Source: Neptunomonas antarctica
Lineage (GTDB): Bacteria > Pseudomonadota > Gammaproteobacteria > Pseudomonadales > Balneatricaceae
Reading direction: 5' to 3'
NCBI RefSeq assembly: GCF_001305295.1
Contig: NZ_LJSI01000050.1
Coordinates: 116,736-180,735, forward strand
Length of the DNA stretch: 64,000 nt
Shown in pieces: positions 44,536 to 52,880 of this stretch (the stretch's first letter is position 1; each line of letters opens with the position of its first letter). The position numbers and the translations under genes were made by a program. The notes under the pieces are model-generated. The model searched no databases, was not told where the DNA came from, and worked only from the letters and a program-made list of their open reading frames with translations.

Positions 44536-45380
44536 TAAACATCTATCCTTAAAGAGAGGGGCTGATGATCGGACGCATCTGTTTGCGTATTTATATACAT
44601 TTCTTTTATGTGTGATTCAAAGCCTGGGCTGATAAAAAAATAATCGCGACAATGAGCGCCTTCCGGCCATTGCTGGTGGTCAAAACAGCCACAGGTTGGC
44701 GTTCTGGGTTTATTAGATTTTTTGTGTTCCGGGTTCAGGTATAACCAGCAATCTTGCCAGTTATTCTGGCCCACAAAACGAAGGTAATCATCATCCTCGG
44801 AGGTGAGATTCAGATCACCACATAAAAGTGTCACTTCAGAGTCAGGGGCTGGTGTGTAGCATCCGGCAGTGTTAGCGGCCAGAGGCGAATGGGACCGGGA
44901 GCTCGCTTGTTCACATATTTGATTTAAATAATTCAATTGCTGCCACCGCTCCGAACGGTTGTGAAAGGCAAGGTGAGTGTTAAGTATGCGCAAGATGCCT
45001 TGATCGGTTCTGATGAGTGTTTCAATAACTGTTCGTGGCATCTGCCATAACCCTTCTGCCGGAGGTCTGGGTAATGAATGCAGGCGAAAGTCTTCCAGAA
45101 GCGGTTGTTTTACCAGAGTAAGGTTTCCAAACTCTCTTCTGATAGTGTCGGTATGCCGCCAACTGATTGCGGCAGACCAAACGGCTTCATGCTCTGGAAA
45201 TGCGGCTTGCAACGCCTGTAGCTGGTCGTTGCCGCCCATTTCAGGAAAGTAACGGGATACTTCTTGCAAACAGATCACATCGGGAATTGACCGGCTTTTT
45301 ATTTCGTTGATAATTCGTCGGGTATCAAAGCGGCCATCACAGCCACGAGTCGCTTGTATATTCCAGCTCATAATGTGCAT
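44535..45380 (-). CDS. Endonuclease/exonuclease/phosphatase-family hydrolase
   Basis: 281 residues with the EEP core: MSWNIQATRGCDGRFD, DVICLQEVSRYFPEM (Glu metal ligand), LRILNTHLAFHN, LLCGDLNLTSEDDDY and the terminal SDHQPLSLRI. Such enzymes cleave phosphodiester or phosphate-ester bonds. There is no signal peptide, so it acts in the cytosol. In ugp operons of other bacteria the phosphodiesterase UgpQ (a different fold) sits in this place; this gene may do an equivalent job (inference). It follows the ABC permease by 2 nt. Confidence 0.83.
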   Translation of the reverse strand: MHIMSWNIQATRGCDGRFDTRRIINEIKSRSIPDVICLQEVSRYFPEMGGNDQLQALQAAFPEHEAVWSAAISWRHTDTIRREFGNLTLVKQPLLEDFRLHSLPRPPAEGLWQMPRTVIETLIRTDQGILRILNTHLAFHNRSERWQQLNYLNQICEQASSRSHSPLAANTAGCYTPAPDSEVTLLCGDLNLTSEDDDYLRFVGQNNWQDCWLYLNPEHKKSNKPRTPTCGCFDHQQWPEGAHCRDYFFISPGFESHIKEMYINTQTDASDHQPLSLRIDV

Positions 45381-45382
45381 GC

Positions 45383-46237
45383 TTATTTCACCCCCGCAGT
45401 CATAAATGATTGAATAAACTGACGTTGGAAAAGTAGAAAAACGATGAGTAAAGGAGCAACAGAGATCAGTGTGCCGGCACTAATCACGGACCAGTCTACA
45501 CCAGATTCAGGTGCACCAAATATTGCCATTCCAACTGTTAAAGGTCGGCTTTGCTCTGTATTGGTTACGACTAAAGGCCAGAGAAAGTTGTTCCAGTGAT
45601 AACTAATGGAAACCAATGAAAACGCCAGATATGTGGGTTTTGCCAATGGAACATAGACATTCCATATGATTTGTAAAATTGAACAGCCTTCAATTTTTGC
45701 TGCATCTTCAAGTGCTTGCGGTATGGTCTTAAAAGTTTGTCTCAGTAAAAAGATACCGAATGCACTGGCCAGATAAGGAAGCCCAACCCCTATATAGGTA
45801 TCAATTGAGTGCAGGCTGGCGAGTGTTTGATAGTTTTCGACGATTAGGATCTCCGGCACCACCATCAATTGTATCAAGATCAATGCGAACACCACCCCAC
45901 GTCCTCTGAAGTTAATTCTGGCCAAGGCGTAACCCGCCAGTGTGCACAGTACCAATTGGAAGACCAGTATCAATAGAGTGATAACTACCGTGTTTAGCAT
46001 GTAACGCATAAAAGGCGCTTGCACCCATGCTGTTCTGAAATTCTCTAATGTTAAGGGTGCATCAAGTGCGAAATGCGCGGCATATTCGGGTGTATGAAAA
46101 GCAGCCCAGAGCGCGTAGATCAGTGGAAATATCCAGAATAACCCGAGTAACCAAGCTGCCAGCGTGGATAGTCCATTTGATAGCCGAATAGAGAGGCTAT
46201 TGAATAGACAGGATAAGAACGTCACTTGATTTTGCAT
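45383..46237 (-). CDS. ugpE: ABC sugar/glycerol-3-phosphate permease, UgpE-like
   Basis: About 284 residues with six membrane helices and the EAA loop (PQALEDAAKIEGCSILQIIWNVYVPLAKPTYLAF) of carbohydrate-uptake type 1 permeases. It forms a pair with the upstream UgpA-like gene. The start at 46237 follows GAGG; a TTG at 46249 is less likely. It ends 2 nt before the EEP gene. Assignment to UgpE rests on gene order and on the Pho-type promoter rather than on a specific substrate residue. Confidence 0.82.
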   Translation of the reverse strand: MQNQVTFLSCLFNSLSIRLSNGLSTLAAWLLGLFWIFPLIYALWAAFHTPEYAAHFALDAPLTLENFRTAWVQAPFMRYMLNTVVITLLILVFQLVLCTLAGYALARINFRGRGVVFALILIQLMVVPEILIVENYQTLASLHSIDTYIGVGLPYLASAFGIFLLRQTFKTIPQALEDAAKIEGCSILQIIWNVYVPLAKPTYLAFSLVSISYHWNNFLWPLVVTNTEQSRPLTVGMAIFGAPESGVDWSVISAGTLISVAPLLIVFLLFQRQFIQSFMTAGVK

Positions 46238-46245
46238 AGTAGACC

Positions 46246-47124
46246 TCAACGGTAATGTACACGACGTTCGATCACGCCAAATTGAAATACGGCGAGTACA
46301 ACCAGAATGCTAAGCAGTACCACGGTTAAGACTGACGCGTAAGCGGCATCAAAGAAACTAAAGGCATTCTCATAGATATAATAGAGCAGCAGGTTGGTGG
46401 CATTGTTTGGGCCACCTTTTGTTAGGATAAATAGATGGTCTACCAGCTTAAAGGCATTAAGAAAGGCATTGATCAGTACAAATAAGGTGGTGGGCATTAA
46501 CAGTGGCAGGGTTATTCTGCGTAAAGTTGTCCAGCGGCTGCTGCCTTCGATAGCGGCTGCTTGGTAAAAGTCCCGACTGATCCCTTGTAACGCCGCCAGA
46601 TAAAAGATCATAAAGAACCCTGCTTCTTTCCATATTGTCATCAGCATCAGGCTGAATAAACTTAAATCAGGGTCACCGAGCCAGTTGTAACCACTGTGTC
46701 CGAACCAACCTAGGATGTTATTGAATAAGCCTATTTCCGGCGTATAGAAAAACAGCCAGATATTGGCAACAGTTATCATCGGTAGAATGGTTGGAGTGAA
46801 GTAGGCCAAGCGTAATGCACTTCGGCCACGGATTTTACCGTTTACCCACAATGCCATCGCTAGAGCTAATATCATGGATACAGGGACGGTTACTGCCGCA
46901 TACCATAGACTGTTGGATAATACCTGCCAGAAAACATCATCTTCTAAAAGGTAACGGTAATTATCCAATGTGAAACCGGTGTTGTTTTGCATACCAGACG
47001 AGGTGAAGCTCCGCCAGAGTGTTTTTATCATTGGAATATGTGTAAATGCTGCCAGTAGCGCAAGCGCAGGGAAAAGTAGCAGCCAGGCATAGATCTGTTG
47101 GTGACGTGGCATATTTAATTTCAT
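46246..47124 (-). CDS. ugpA: ABC sugar/glycerol-3-phosphate permease, UgpA-like
   Basis: About 292 residues, six membrane helices (IYAWLLLFPALALLAAFTHIPMIKTLWRSF at the start), EAA loop at DFYQAAAIEGSSRWTTLRRITLPLLMPT. The product partners the UgpE-like permease. The start at 47124 has only a weak ribosome-binding site, and a TTG upstream at 47181 would add an unlikely extension, so the N-terminus is approximate. It lies 91 nt after the binding-protein gene. Confidence 0.82.
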   Translation of the reverse strand: MKLNMPRHQQIYAWLLLFPALALLAAFTHIPMIKTLWRSFTSSGMQNNTGFTLDNYRYLLEDDVFWQVLSNSLWYAAVTVPVSMILALAMALWVNGKIRGRSALRLAYFTPTILPMITVANIWLFFYTPEIGLFNNILGWFGHSGYNWLGDPDLSLFSLMLMTIWKEAGFFMIFYLAALQGISRDFYQAAAIEGSSRWTTLRRITLPLLMPTTLFVLINAFLNAFKLVDHLFILTKGGPNNATNLLLYYIYENAFSFFDAAYASVLTVVLLSILVVLAVFQFGVIERRVHYR

Positions 47125-47214
47125 TAATGAGTGTTTTTGAAAAAGTAAGATAGGGTGTCGCGCACGACACCCAGGCAACAATGTTTTTGCATTGCTATTT
47201 AATGAATATCGTTA

Positions 47215-48498
47215 TTATTCGAAACGTTTCAGAACGCGTTCAGCCTGCTGTTGAGCATGTTTTAGTGCGTCCTCAGCTGATTTTTGGTTGGTCAGCGTTG
47301 CCTGAATGGCATCATCTAACAGCTTACGAACCCGGCCAGCTTGATGCGTCGCCAGTTCAGCTGTTGCGTATTCCAGTTGATCACGAGCGATAGCTGCAGG
47401 CGGGAAGGTTTTTACATAGCGCTGTAAAGCATCGGTATTATAAGCTGCAGGACTAACACCCATGTAGCCGGTTTCGATACTCCATTTTGCTGCTTGCTCA
47501 GGGGCTGTCATAAACTTAACCAACTTTAGCGCTGCCTGGCGTTCTTCTGGAGTAGATTTTTTAAAGAGGTAAAAATTACCGCCGCCCGTTGGTGAACCCA
47601 ACTCTTTATTGGCGGGTAACATGGCGACACCAAAATCAAAGTTGGCGCTTTTCTTAACGGCGGTCAGATTACCGGTGGAGTGCCACATGATGGCTGTTTT
47701 TTGTTCTAGAAAATTCTGGCGCAAGGTTCCCCACTGAATAGTACCTTCGGGCATGATCTTGTGCTCTGAACCCAGAGACTTCCAGAAAGACAGCGCTTCG
47801 ATGACTGCTGGTTTATCGAAGTAGGTTTCAGTACCCGCCTGGTTCATTAGTACCTGACTATTTTGTTTAGTTAACGCACCAAACATCCAATAAGGATAGC
47901 CTGTCGATGGGATCATCGCGCCCCATTGTGTTACTTGTCCACTGGCATCTTTTTTAGTGAGTTTTTTACCCATGTCGACCAGTTCGTCCCAATTTTTCGG
48001 TGCGTGATCAGCATCTAAGCCGGCAGCACGGAACATATCTTTGTTGTAGTACATAACAATGGTGGAGCGCTGAAAGGGTATACCCCAGGTCTTACCCTTT
48101 ACCTGACCGTTTTTCATCAGTGCCGGATAAAAGCTGTTTAACCAGGTTTTATCTTCGTCGCTGGTGGCCACTTCATCAAAAGGAATGATGGCATCAAGAT
48201 CCATCAACTCATGCACGTCTATAGAAAACATAACCGATAGCTGCGCAGGCTGGCCGCTCTGCAAAGCAGCAAGTGCTTTAACGCGCGCATCGTTATAGTT
48301 GCCCGCGTAAATCGCTTTAACATCAATGTCAGGATTTTGCTTTTCAAAATCTGCAATAATGCTATCAACAACGTGGGTAAGTGAACCCCCGACAGCTACA
48401 GGGTAGTACATTGTCAGATCAGTTTTTGCCTGAGCAGCGCCGGATAATGCTGTTGAAAGCACTACTGCCAACATACGTTTTTTGCCACGATTAAACAT
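47215..48498 (-). CDS. ugpB: Extracellular solute-binding protein, UgpB-like
   Basis: 427 residues. AAGGA precedes the start and the signal peptide is MLAVVLSTALSGAAQA. The mature protein (TDLTMYYPVAVGGSLTHVVDSIIADFEKQNPDIDVKAIY, FQRSTIVMYYNKDMFRAAGLD, GGGNFYLFKKSTPEERQAALKLVKFM) is a cluster-B binding protein, and the YYPVAVGG opening resembles UgpB closely. It captures glycerol-3-phosphate or its diesters in the periplasm. Note that the ATPase gene precedes it in this operon. Confidence 0.87.
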   Translation of the reverse strand: MFNRGKKRMLAVVLSTALSGAAQAKTDLTMYYPVAVGGSLTHVVDSIIADFEKQNPDIDVKAIYAGNYNDARVKALAALQSGQPAQLSVMFSIDVHELMDLDAIIPFDEVATSDEDKTWLNSFYPALMKNGQVKGKTWGIPFQRSTIVMYYNKDMFRAAGLDADHAPKNWDELVDMGKKLTKKDASGQVTQWGAMIPSTGYPYWMFGALTKQNSQVLMNQAGTETYFDKPAVIEALSFWKSLGSEHKIMPEGTIQWGTLRQNFLEQKTAIMWHSTGNLTAVKKSANFDFGVAMLPANKELGSPTGGGNFYLFKKSTPEERQAALKLVKFMTAPEQAAKWSIETGYMGVSPAAYNTDALQRYVKTFPPAAIARDQLEYATAELATHQAGRVRKLLDDAIQATLTNQKSAEDALKHAQQQAERVLKRFE

Positions 48499-48531
48499 GA
48501 AAGTATTCCTTCGGTTGGTAGAGTTTAGGGT

Positions 48532-49560
48532 CTAAAGATTGGCCGTACGCAGGCCTGTTTTTGCTGAGAAATAGTGTTCGTGTTGGCTCTCCCATGTGAT
48601 GGCCAATGGATGGCCGGCCTGAAAAAGGTGGTGGCCTTGGAGGCTAAGCATCAGTGCAGAACCTTGGAAATCAACTGAAATAAGGGTGTCTGCACCGTGG
48701 TAGTCGCAATGAATGACTGATGCATTATTGTTTGGGTTCTTGTTTGGATTGTGGGTAGCAATACCTTCTGAATATCCCGATTTACAGAGTGTGATATGTT
48801 CCGGACGAATACCGATTAAATGCTTATCCCGCGTCATTAGACTCATCGGGGGATGACCGATAAAACGTGCAACAAAGCTACTGGCAGGCTCGTTGTAAAG
48901 TGCTTGAGGTGAGCCCATTTGCTCTATGCGACCCGCGTTAAGCAATATTATTCTGTCGGCCATGCTCATGGCCTCAACCTGGTCATGAGTGACATACAGC
49001 ACGGTTAAGCCAAGTTGTTTCTGAAGGGCACGAATCTCTGTTCGCATCTCGTTACGCAACTTTGTATCAAGGTTAGAAAGCGGCTCATCCATCAGGCACA
49101 AAGGTGCCTGAGAAACAATGGCACGGGCGAGGGCTACACGCTGGCATTGACCACCCGAAAGTTCCGATGGTTTTTTATTAATCTGATCGCCAAGATTAAC
49201 CAGTTCAACCGCATGCCTGAGGCGTTTATTCCGCTCATTAACGGGGACTTTTCTAGCTTTTAAACCAAAGACAATGTTTTCTTTCACACTAAGATGTGGA
49301 AAGAGTGCGTACGACTGAAAGACCATCGAGAGTTGGCGCTGGCCCGGTGTGCGGTTCGTGATGTTCTGACCGTTAAGAATAACATTGCCTGCTGTCGGCG
49401 TTTCCAGCCCGGCGATCATTTTAAGCGTTGTAGATTTTCCACACCCTGAAGGTCCGAGTAGTGCAATGAACTCGCCTTCACAAATTTCAAAATTAATATC
49501 TTCTACTACGCGTGTATCAGCCCACTGTTTGGATAAGCCCTGGATATTTAAAAAGCTCAT
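48532..49560 (-). CDS. ugpC: ABC transporter ATPase, UgpC/MalK-like
   Basis: About 342 residues: Walker A GPSGCGKST, signature LSGGQCQRVALARAIV, Walker B LCLMDEPLSNLD, switch His (YVTHD), then a C-terminal OB-fold regulatory domain (HLIGIRPEHITL). The shape is that of the CUT1 MalK/UgpC group. The start at 49560 follows AGGAG and overlaps the stop of the DeoR gene by 4 nt. It energises the UgpA/UgpE-like permeases encoded further along. Confidence 0.88.
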   Translation of the reverse strand: MSFLNIQGLSKQWADTRVVEDINFEICEGEFIALLGPSGCGKSTTLKMIAGLETPTAGNVILNGQNITNRTPGQRQLSMVFQSYALFPHLSVKENIVFGLKARKVPVNERNKRLRHAVELVNLGDQINKKPSELSGGQCQRVALARAIVSQAPLCLMDEPLSNLDTKLRNEMRTEIRALQKQLGLTVLYVTHDQVEAMSMADRIILLNAGRIEQMGSPQALYNEPASSFVARFIGHPPMSLMTRDKHLIGIRPEHITLCKSGYSEGIATHNPNKNPNNNASVIHCDYHGADTLISVDFQGSALMLSLQGHHLFQAGHPLAITWESQHEHYFSAKTGLRTANL

Positions 49561-50330
49561 TGTTTCTCCTGCACGCACTCAATTACCTCTACACAGGCAT
49601 CAGCACATAAGATGCGCAGGGCGTGCGGTAAGCTGTCAGTATAAAAACTATTGATGGCGTTAATTTCTGCTGTTTTGATGGGCGCGCTGCGTAAATATTT
49701 ACTTTTGTCAGCGACCAGAATCCGGTGCTCACTGTTATCCATAATAGCGGAGGATATGTGGGCCTCCTCAGGAGAGAAGTCCAATAAATCCCCATTTTCT
49801 GCCAGCCCTCCTACGCCAAAAATGCCGTAATTTACCTGAAATTTGCGTAGAAATTGTGTCGCATCTTCCCCCGTTAAATCCTGATCAGCAGGGCGTAACA
49901 GACCACCACAAAGATAGGTTTTTATGTTTGAATTCTGGCAAAGGGTTATCGCCGCATTAAGGTTATTGGTGACGACGGTTAAGCGGGTATGTTGTAACAA
50001 GGCCTGAGCAATTTGCTGGGGTGTTGTGCCAATCCCTAAAAAGAGACTTGAACCTTCAGGAATGCTCGCGGCTACTCGCTGGGCGATTGCTTGTTTTGCC
50101 TGCAGGTTTATTACCTGTCGATTACTAAACGACAAGTTGTGGTTTTGTACGGGGAGGGTGATACCGCCATGTACTCGTTTAACAAGCCCCAGGTCGCTCA
50201 GCTCATTCAGATCTTTGCGTATGGTTTGAATTGACACATCAAACAGGTTGGTAATCACGCTACTTGATAACGTACCACCCTCATCTCTAACGCGCTGAAG
50301 AATAATTCTCTGTCGTTCTGAAAGCTGCAT
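49557..50330 (-). CDS. DeoR-family regulator, GlpR-like
   Basis: 257 residues. An N-terminal winged helix (ERQRIILQRVRDEGGTLSSSVITNLFDVSIQTIRKDLNELSDLGLVKRVHGG) and a C-terminal sugar-phosphate isomerase-like sensor domain (SSLFLGIGTTPQQIAQAL, TVVTNNLNAAITL, GGLLRPADQDLTGEDA). It fits the GlpR/DeoR family that responds to phosphorylated ligands such as glycerol-3-phosphate. It heads the ugp-type operon, which is unusual because ugp genes are normally controlled by PhoB and not by a linked regulator. A PHO box lies about 78 nt upstream. Confidence 0.87.
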   Translation of the reverse strand: MQLSERQRIILQRVRDEGGTLSSSVITNLFDVSIQTIRKDLNELSDLGLVKRVHGGITLPVQNHNLSFSNRQVINLQAKQAIAQRVAASIPEGSSLFLGIGTTPQQIAQALLQHTRLTVVTNNLNAAITLCQNSNIKTYLCGGLLRPADQDLTGEDATQFLRKFQVNYGIFGVGGLAENGDLLDFSPEEAHISSAIMDNSEHRILVADKSKYLRSAPIKTAEINAINSFYTDSLPHALRILCADACVEVIECVQEKQ

Positions 50331-50407
50331 ATGGCTGTTAACTCATCTTATGATCTTGTTTCGACCGAAATAATAAGGCTTTCGTATGAAGGTTTGGTGA
50401 CTTAAGA

Positions 50408-50436
50408 ATGACAATGAAGTGACAACAAAATGACAG
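50408..50436 (-). promoter_or_regulatory. PHO box with three 7-bp repeats upstream of the ugp-type operon
   Basis: On the minus strand CTGTCAT, TTGTCAC and TTGTCAT follow one another with 4-bp spacers, an exact 11-bp period. This matches the known PhoB consensus (CTGTCAT-N4-CTGTCAT) with an additional repeat. Position, 78-106 nt before the DeoR start, fits activation by phosphate starvation. Confidence 0.8.
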
Positions 50437-50770
50437 TTTGATGATGGGCTTATTATCTTATTCTTCGAACCTCACTTGGCCTGAAATAAAGAAGCCCATA
50501 TAAATATCAGGCAAGTGCTGGCTTAACCTGGCGTTTTGCCGCGCAGGATAAGAGAAAGACGATTAATAAATACTGGACTTCACGTTATACGAACTGCTAA
50601 ACACACTGAGAGGGTGAGGTGCTCTTTCTTTCCCTATTATAAAAAATGCAGAGCGGTAGCTGTTTTCATAGGGTTTAGATGCAACGCGGACGTGAGATCA
50701 GTAACAATTTATGACAAGGTTGCGACAAAACTGCCACAACAAAGGGTAGGTTTAAGCGAAATCGTTAACC
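50437..50770. other. Divergent intergenic region without a recognised gene
   Basis: 334 bases between the PHO box and the beta-propeller gene. I see no coding frame with a good ribosome-binding site, no hairpin with a U-tract, and no obvious known operator. Confidence 0.5.
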
Positions 50771-52090
50771 ATGGACAAAAAGAACAGCCTGATGATGACG
50801 AATCTTAGTGCAAAACGTAAAAAGACAACTCCCAGCTGGGTAGGTGCCATGAAAACCGGCCACTGGTACCGCATTTCCGGAGACCAGCCTGACCTGGGGC
50901 TGGCGCCGACACCTTCAGGCACAAGATATTTGGAAGACGGAGACCCTGCCAAAGACGTAAACCTCAATCCTTCACGGTCATTAGAGATGCGCGCAAGGCG
51001 ATTACTGGGACGTTACGCCAAAGCCCCCTGGAGTGGCCGTTGTGATTTTTGGTCGATAACAGAAACCTGGAATGGAGCAGCCTTCGCCGATTATTTTGGC
51101 GATAGTGGCAGCATGATAATTTTTGGGGGCGGGCATAATGATTATTTTGGATCAGACGTACACGCTTTCGACCTGGCAACCCGACAGTGGTCCAGGATCT
51201 CAGATGGTTATGTCAGCGGAAAAATGAACGAGTATGGTGCCGGGGCTATTTATGAAGATGCATGTTACCCCAACGGCTCTCCATTACCGCCTCATACCTA
51301 TGGGTACGTGCAATATGACCCGGTAGGAAATGACTACATTTTATTCAAGGGACAGCGACAATTGGGTCCTGAGGTAGAAGCGATTGCCATCCCACATATA
51401 CTAAACCTCGACACGCTTCGCTGGAGGCGTGGCCCTAAACACCCCGAAGCTGAACTAACGTCAGGAGGCTGGACTGCATGGGACCCTATGCGCCGAATAC
51501 TCTGGGGTAACTCTGGCGATGACGGCAATACCTTCATCGGGTATTCACCGGACGGTGAAAATAAGGAGGGTACGTTCGGCACTTGGGGCGCTTGCCAGAC
51601 GAGCAAACTACCAGACAGTGCCGACCACAACGCGATGGCCTATGATCCGACGCAGGACCGCCTGATCATAGCCGAACACAAAAAAAGCAGATTGCTATCG
51701 ATAAACCCTGCTGCCCCCGAAGAGCCAATACGCACTCTGATCAGTAACTTTACTCCTGCCATTCACCCTTACGCATCCCTGGAGTATGCCCCTAAAATGA
51801 ATGCCCTGATCTACTATGCAGCCTCCAATGGAGGCGAACTTTTTTGTGTTCGAAAAAACGGCGAAAGTAACGTAGCAGACCAAAACCAAGAAACCTTTAG
51901 CTGGGAAGGCATCACTGCCGAGACTAACCAGCTAAACCCGATTACTCATGCCGCAAAGATAAGCCAGCATCCAACAAACGTAGAGCAAACCTTCGGCCGT
52001 TTCAGAGTTGCCAGCTATGATGGCGTTGATATCGGTATACTTATCCGCCACATAGACTCGCCGGTTTATGTGATCAAACTACCTTGCTGA
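50771..52090 (+). CDS. Kelch-like beta-propeller protein, unknown function
   Basis: 439 residues, no signal peptide or membrane helix. Repeated blocks with FGGGHNDYFGSDVHAFDLATRQW, YGYVQYDPVGNDYILFKG, GGWTAWDPMRRILWGN, HNAMAYDPTQDRLIIAEH and YASLEYAPKMNALIYYAAS show the hydrophobic-glycine pattern of a six- or seven-bladed propeller (kelch-like). The ribosome-binding site is poor, and internal ATGs at 50792 and 50795 are alternatives. It is divergent from the ugp operon. I do not recognise a function. Confidence 0.6.
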   Translation: MDKKNSLMMTNLSAKRKKTTPSWVGAMKTGHWYRISGDQPDLGLAPTPSGTRYLEDGDPAKDVNLNPSRSLEMRARRLLGRYAKAPWSGRCDFWSITETWNGAAFADYFGDSGSMIIFGGGHNDYFGSDVHAFDLATRQWSRISDGYVSGKMNEYGAGAIYEDACYPNGSPLPPHTYGYVQYDPVGNDYILFKGQRQLGPEVEAIAIPHILNLDTLRWRRGPKHPEAELTSGGWTAWDPMRRILWGNSGDDGNTFIGYSPDGENKEGTFGTWGACQTSKLPDSADHNAMAYDPTQDRLIIAEHKKSRLLSINPAAPEEPIRTLISNFTPAIHPYASLEYAPKMNALIYYAASNGGELFCVRKNGESNVADQNQETFSWEGITAETNQLNPITHAAKISQHPTNVEQTFGRFRVASYDGVDIGILIRHIDSPVYVIKLPC

Positions 52091-52165
52091 GCAGGCTGCT
52101 ATTGATCCACCCACGCAGGAATCGGTCTATATTTAGTTTTTAGATACTTGACGCTTATGAATTAT

Positions 52166-52187
52166 ATGTTATGTTATAACGTATAAT
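52166..52187 (+). promoter_or_regulatory. Zur box overlapping the zrg promoter
   Basis: ATGTTATGTTATAACGT (52166-52182) matches the gammaproteobacterial Zur palindrome (ATGTTAT-AT-TATAACAT type) at 14 of 17 positions. A TATAAT (52182-52187) overlaps its right edge. Binding of zinc-loaded Zur would block the promoter of the operon starting at 52207. Confidence 0.75.
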
Positions 52188-52206
52188 ATTAACTCAAGGT
52201 GTCGGC

Positions 52207-52863
52207 ATGACAACCCCTATAAATTCCCGTACAAAAGTTAGCTCCCCTTTTATCCAGTCGGTATTAGTTACCGCATTTTCGTCATTAATCTTTACTCCTT
52301 TGCTGTATGCCGCTGATGCGCATGAGCATGGAGTAGCAACGCTGGATGCGGTCGTCGAGGGTAAACTGCTGGATATTATGATAATAACGCCTGCGGCAAA
52401 TGTGGTTGGGTTCGAACATTTGCCCGAAACTGACGTGCAGAAAGCGGAGGTTCTTCAGGCGATAAACAGATTGAAGCGAGGCGATGAGATTATTCAGCTG
52501 CCCAATGCTGCTTTATGTTCGTTGAAAGAAGTAGAGGTTGAACAATCGCTACTTGAGTCGCCGCATCAGACTGAACATGAACATGAACATGAACATGAAC
52601 ATGAGCATGAGGCTGAGCATGAGGCTGAGCATGAGGCTGAGCATGAGGCTGAGCATGAGGGTGAACATGAGGGTGAACATGCAGATATTAGGGTTCATTA
52701 TCAGTTTTCCTGCGCAAAGCCCGAACGATTAAGCGGATTTACGCTGGGCCTGTTTGATCAGTTTCCGATGGTTGAGTTAGTGCGCTATCAGATGGTGGGT
52801 CAAGCGGGACAAAAGGGTGGCACCTTATCGTCTGCTACAGATGAAATTTCAATTCGCGAATAG
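52207..52863 (+). CDS. zrgA: Zinc uptake protein ZrgA-like (DUF2796), His-rich
   Basis: 218 residues with a signal peptide ending near LLYAADAHEHG. DUF2796 features are HEHGVATLDAVVEGKLLDIMI, LPETDVQKAEVLQAINRL and the C-terminal VHYQFSCAKPERLSGFTLGLF. Between them is a very His/Glu-rich tract (residues about 123-158). In Vibrio the homologous zrg genes are Zur-regulated and contribute to zinc acquisition, so periplasmic zinc binding is the likely role. It heads a four-gene operon with a LolD-like ATPase, an FtsX-type permease and a DUF3299 protein. Confidence 0.87.
   Translation: MTTPINSRTKVSSPFIQSVLVTAFSSLIFTPLLYAADAHEHGVATLDAVVEGKLLDIMIITPAANVVGFEHLPETDVQKAEVLQAINRLKRGDEIIQLPNAALCSLKEVEVEQSLLESPHQTEHEHEHEHEHEHEAEHEAEHEAEHEAEHEGEHEGEHADIRVHYQFSCAKPERLSGFTLGLFDQFPMVELVRYQMVGQAGQKGGTLSSATDEISIRE
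52573..52680 (+). repeat. Short tandem repeat encoding the His/Glu tract
   Basis: Repeats of 6 and 12 bp encode (EH)n, then EAEH units and EGEH units. The changing codons (GAACAT, GAGCAT, GAGGCT, GAGGGT) occur in blocks, pointing to slippage-driven expansion. The tract length is likely to differ between strains. Confidence 0.85.
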
Positions 52864-52880
52864 AATATATAGGAATGTAC

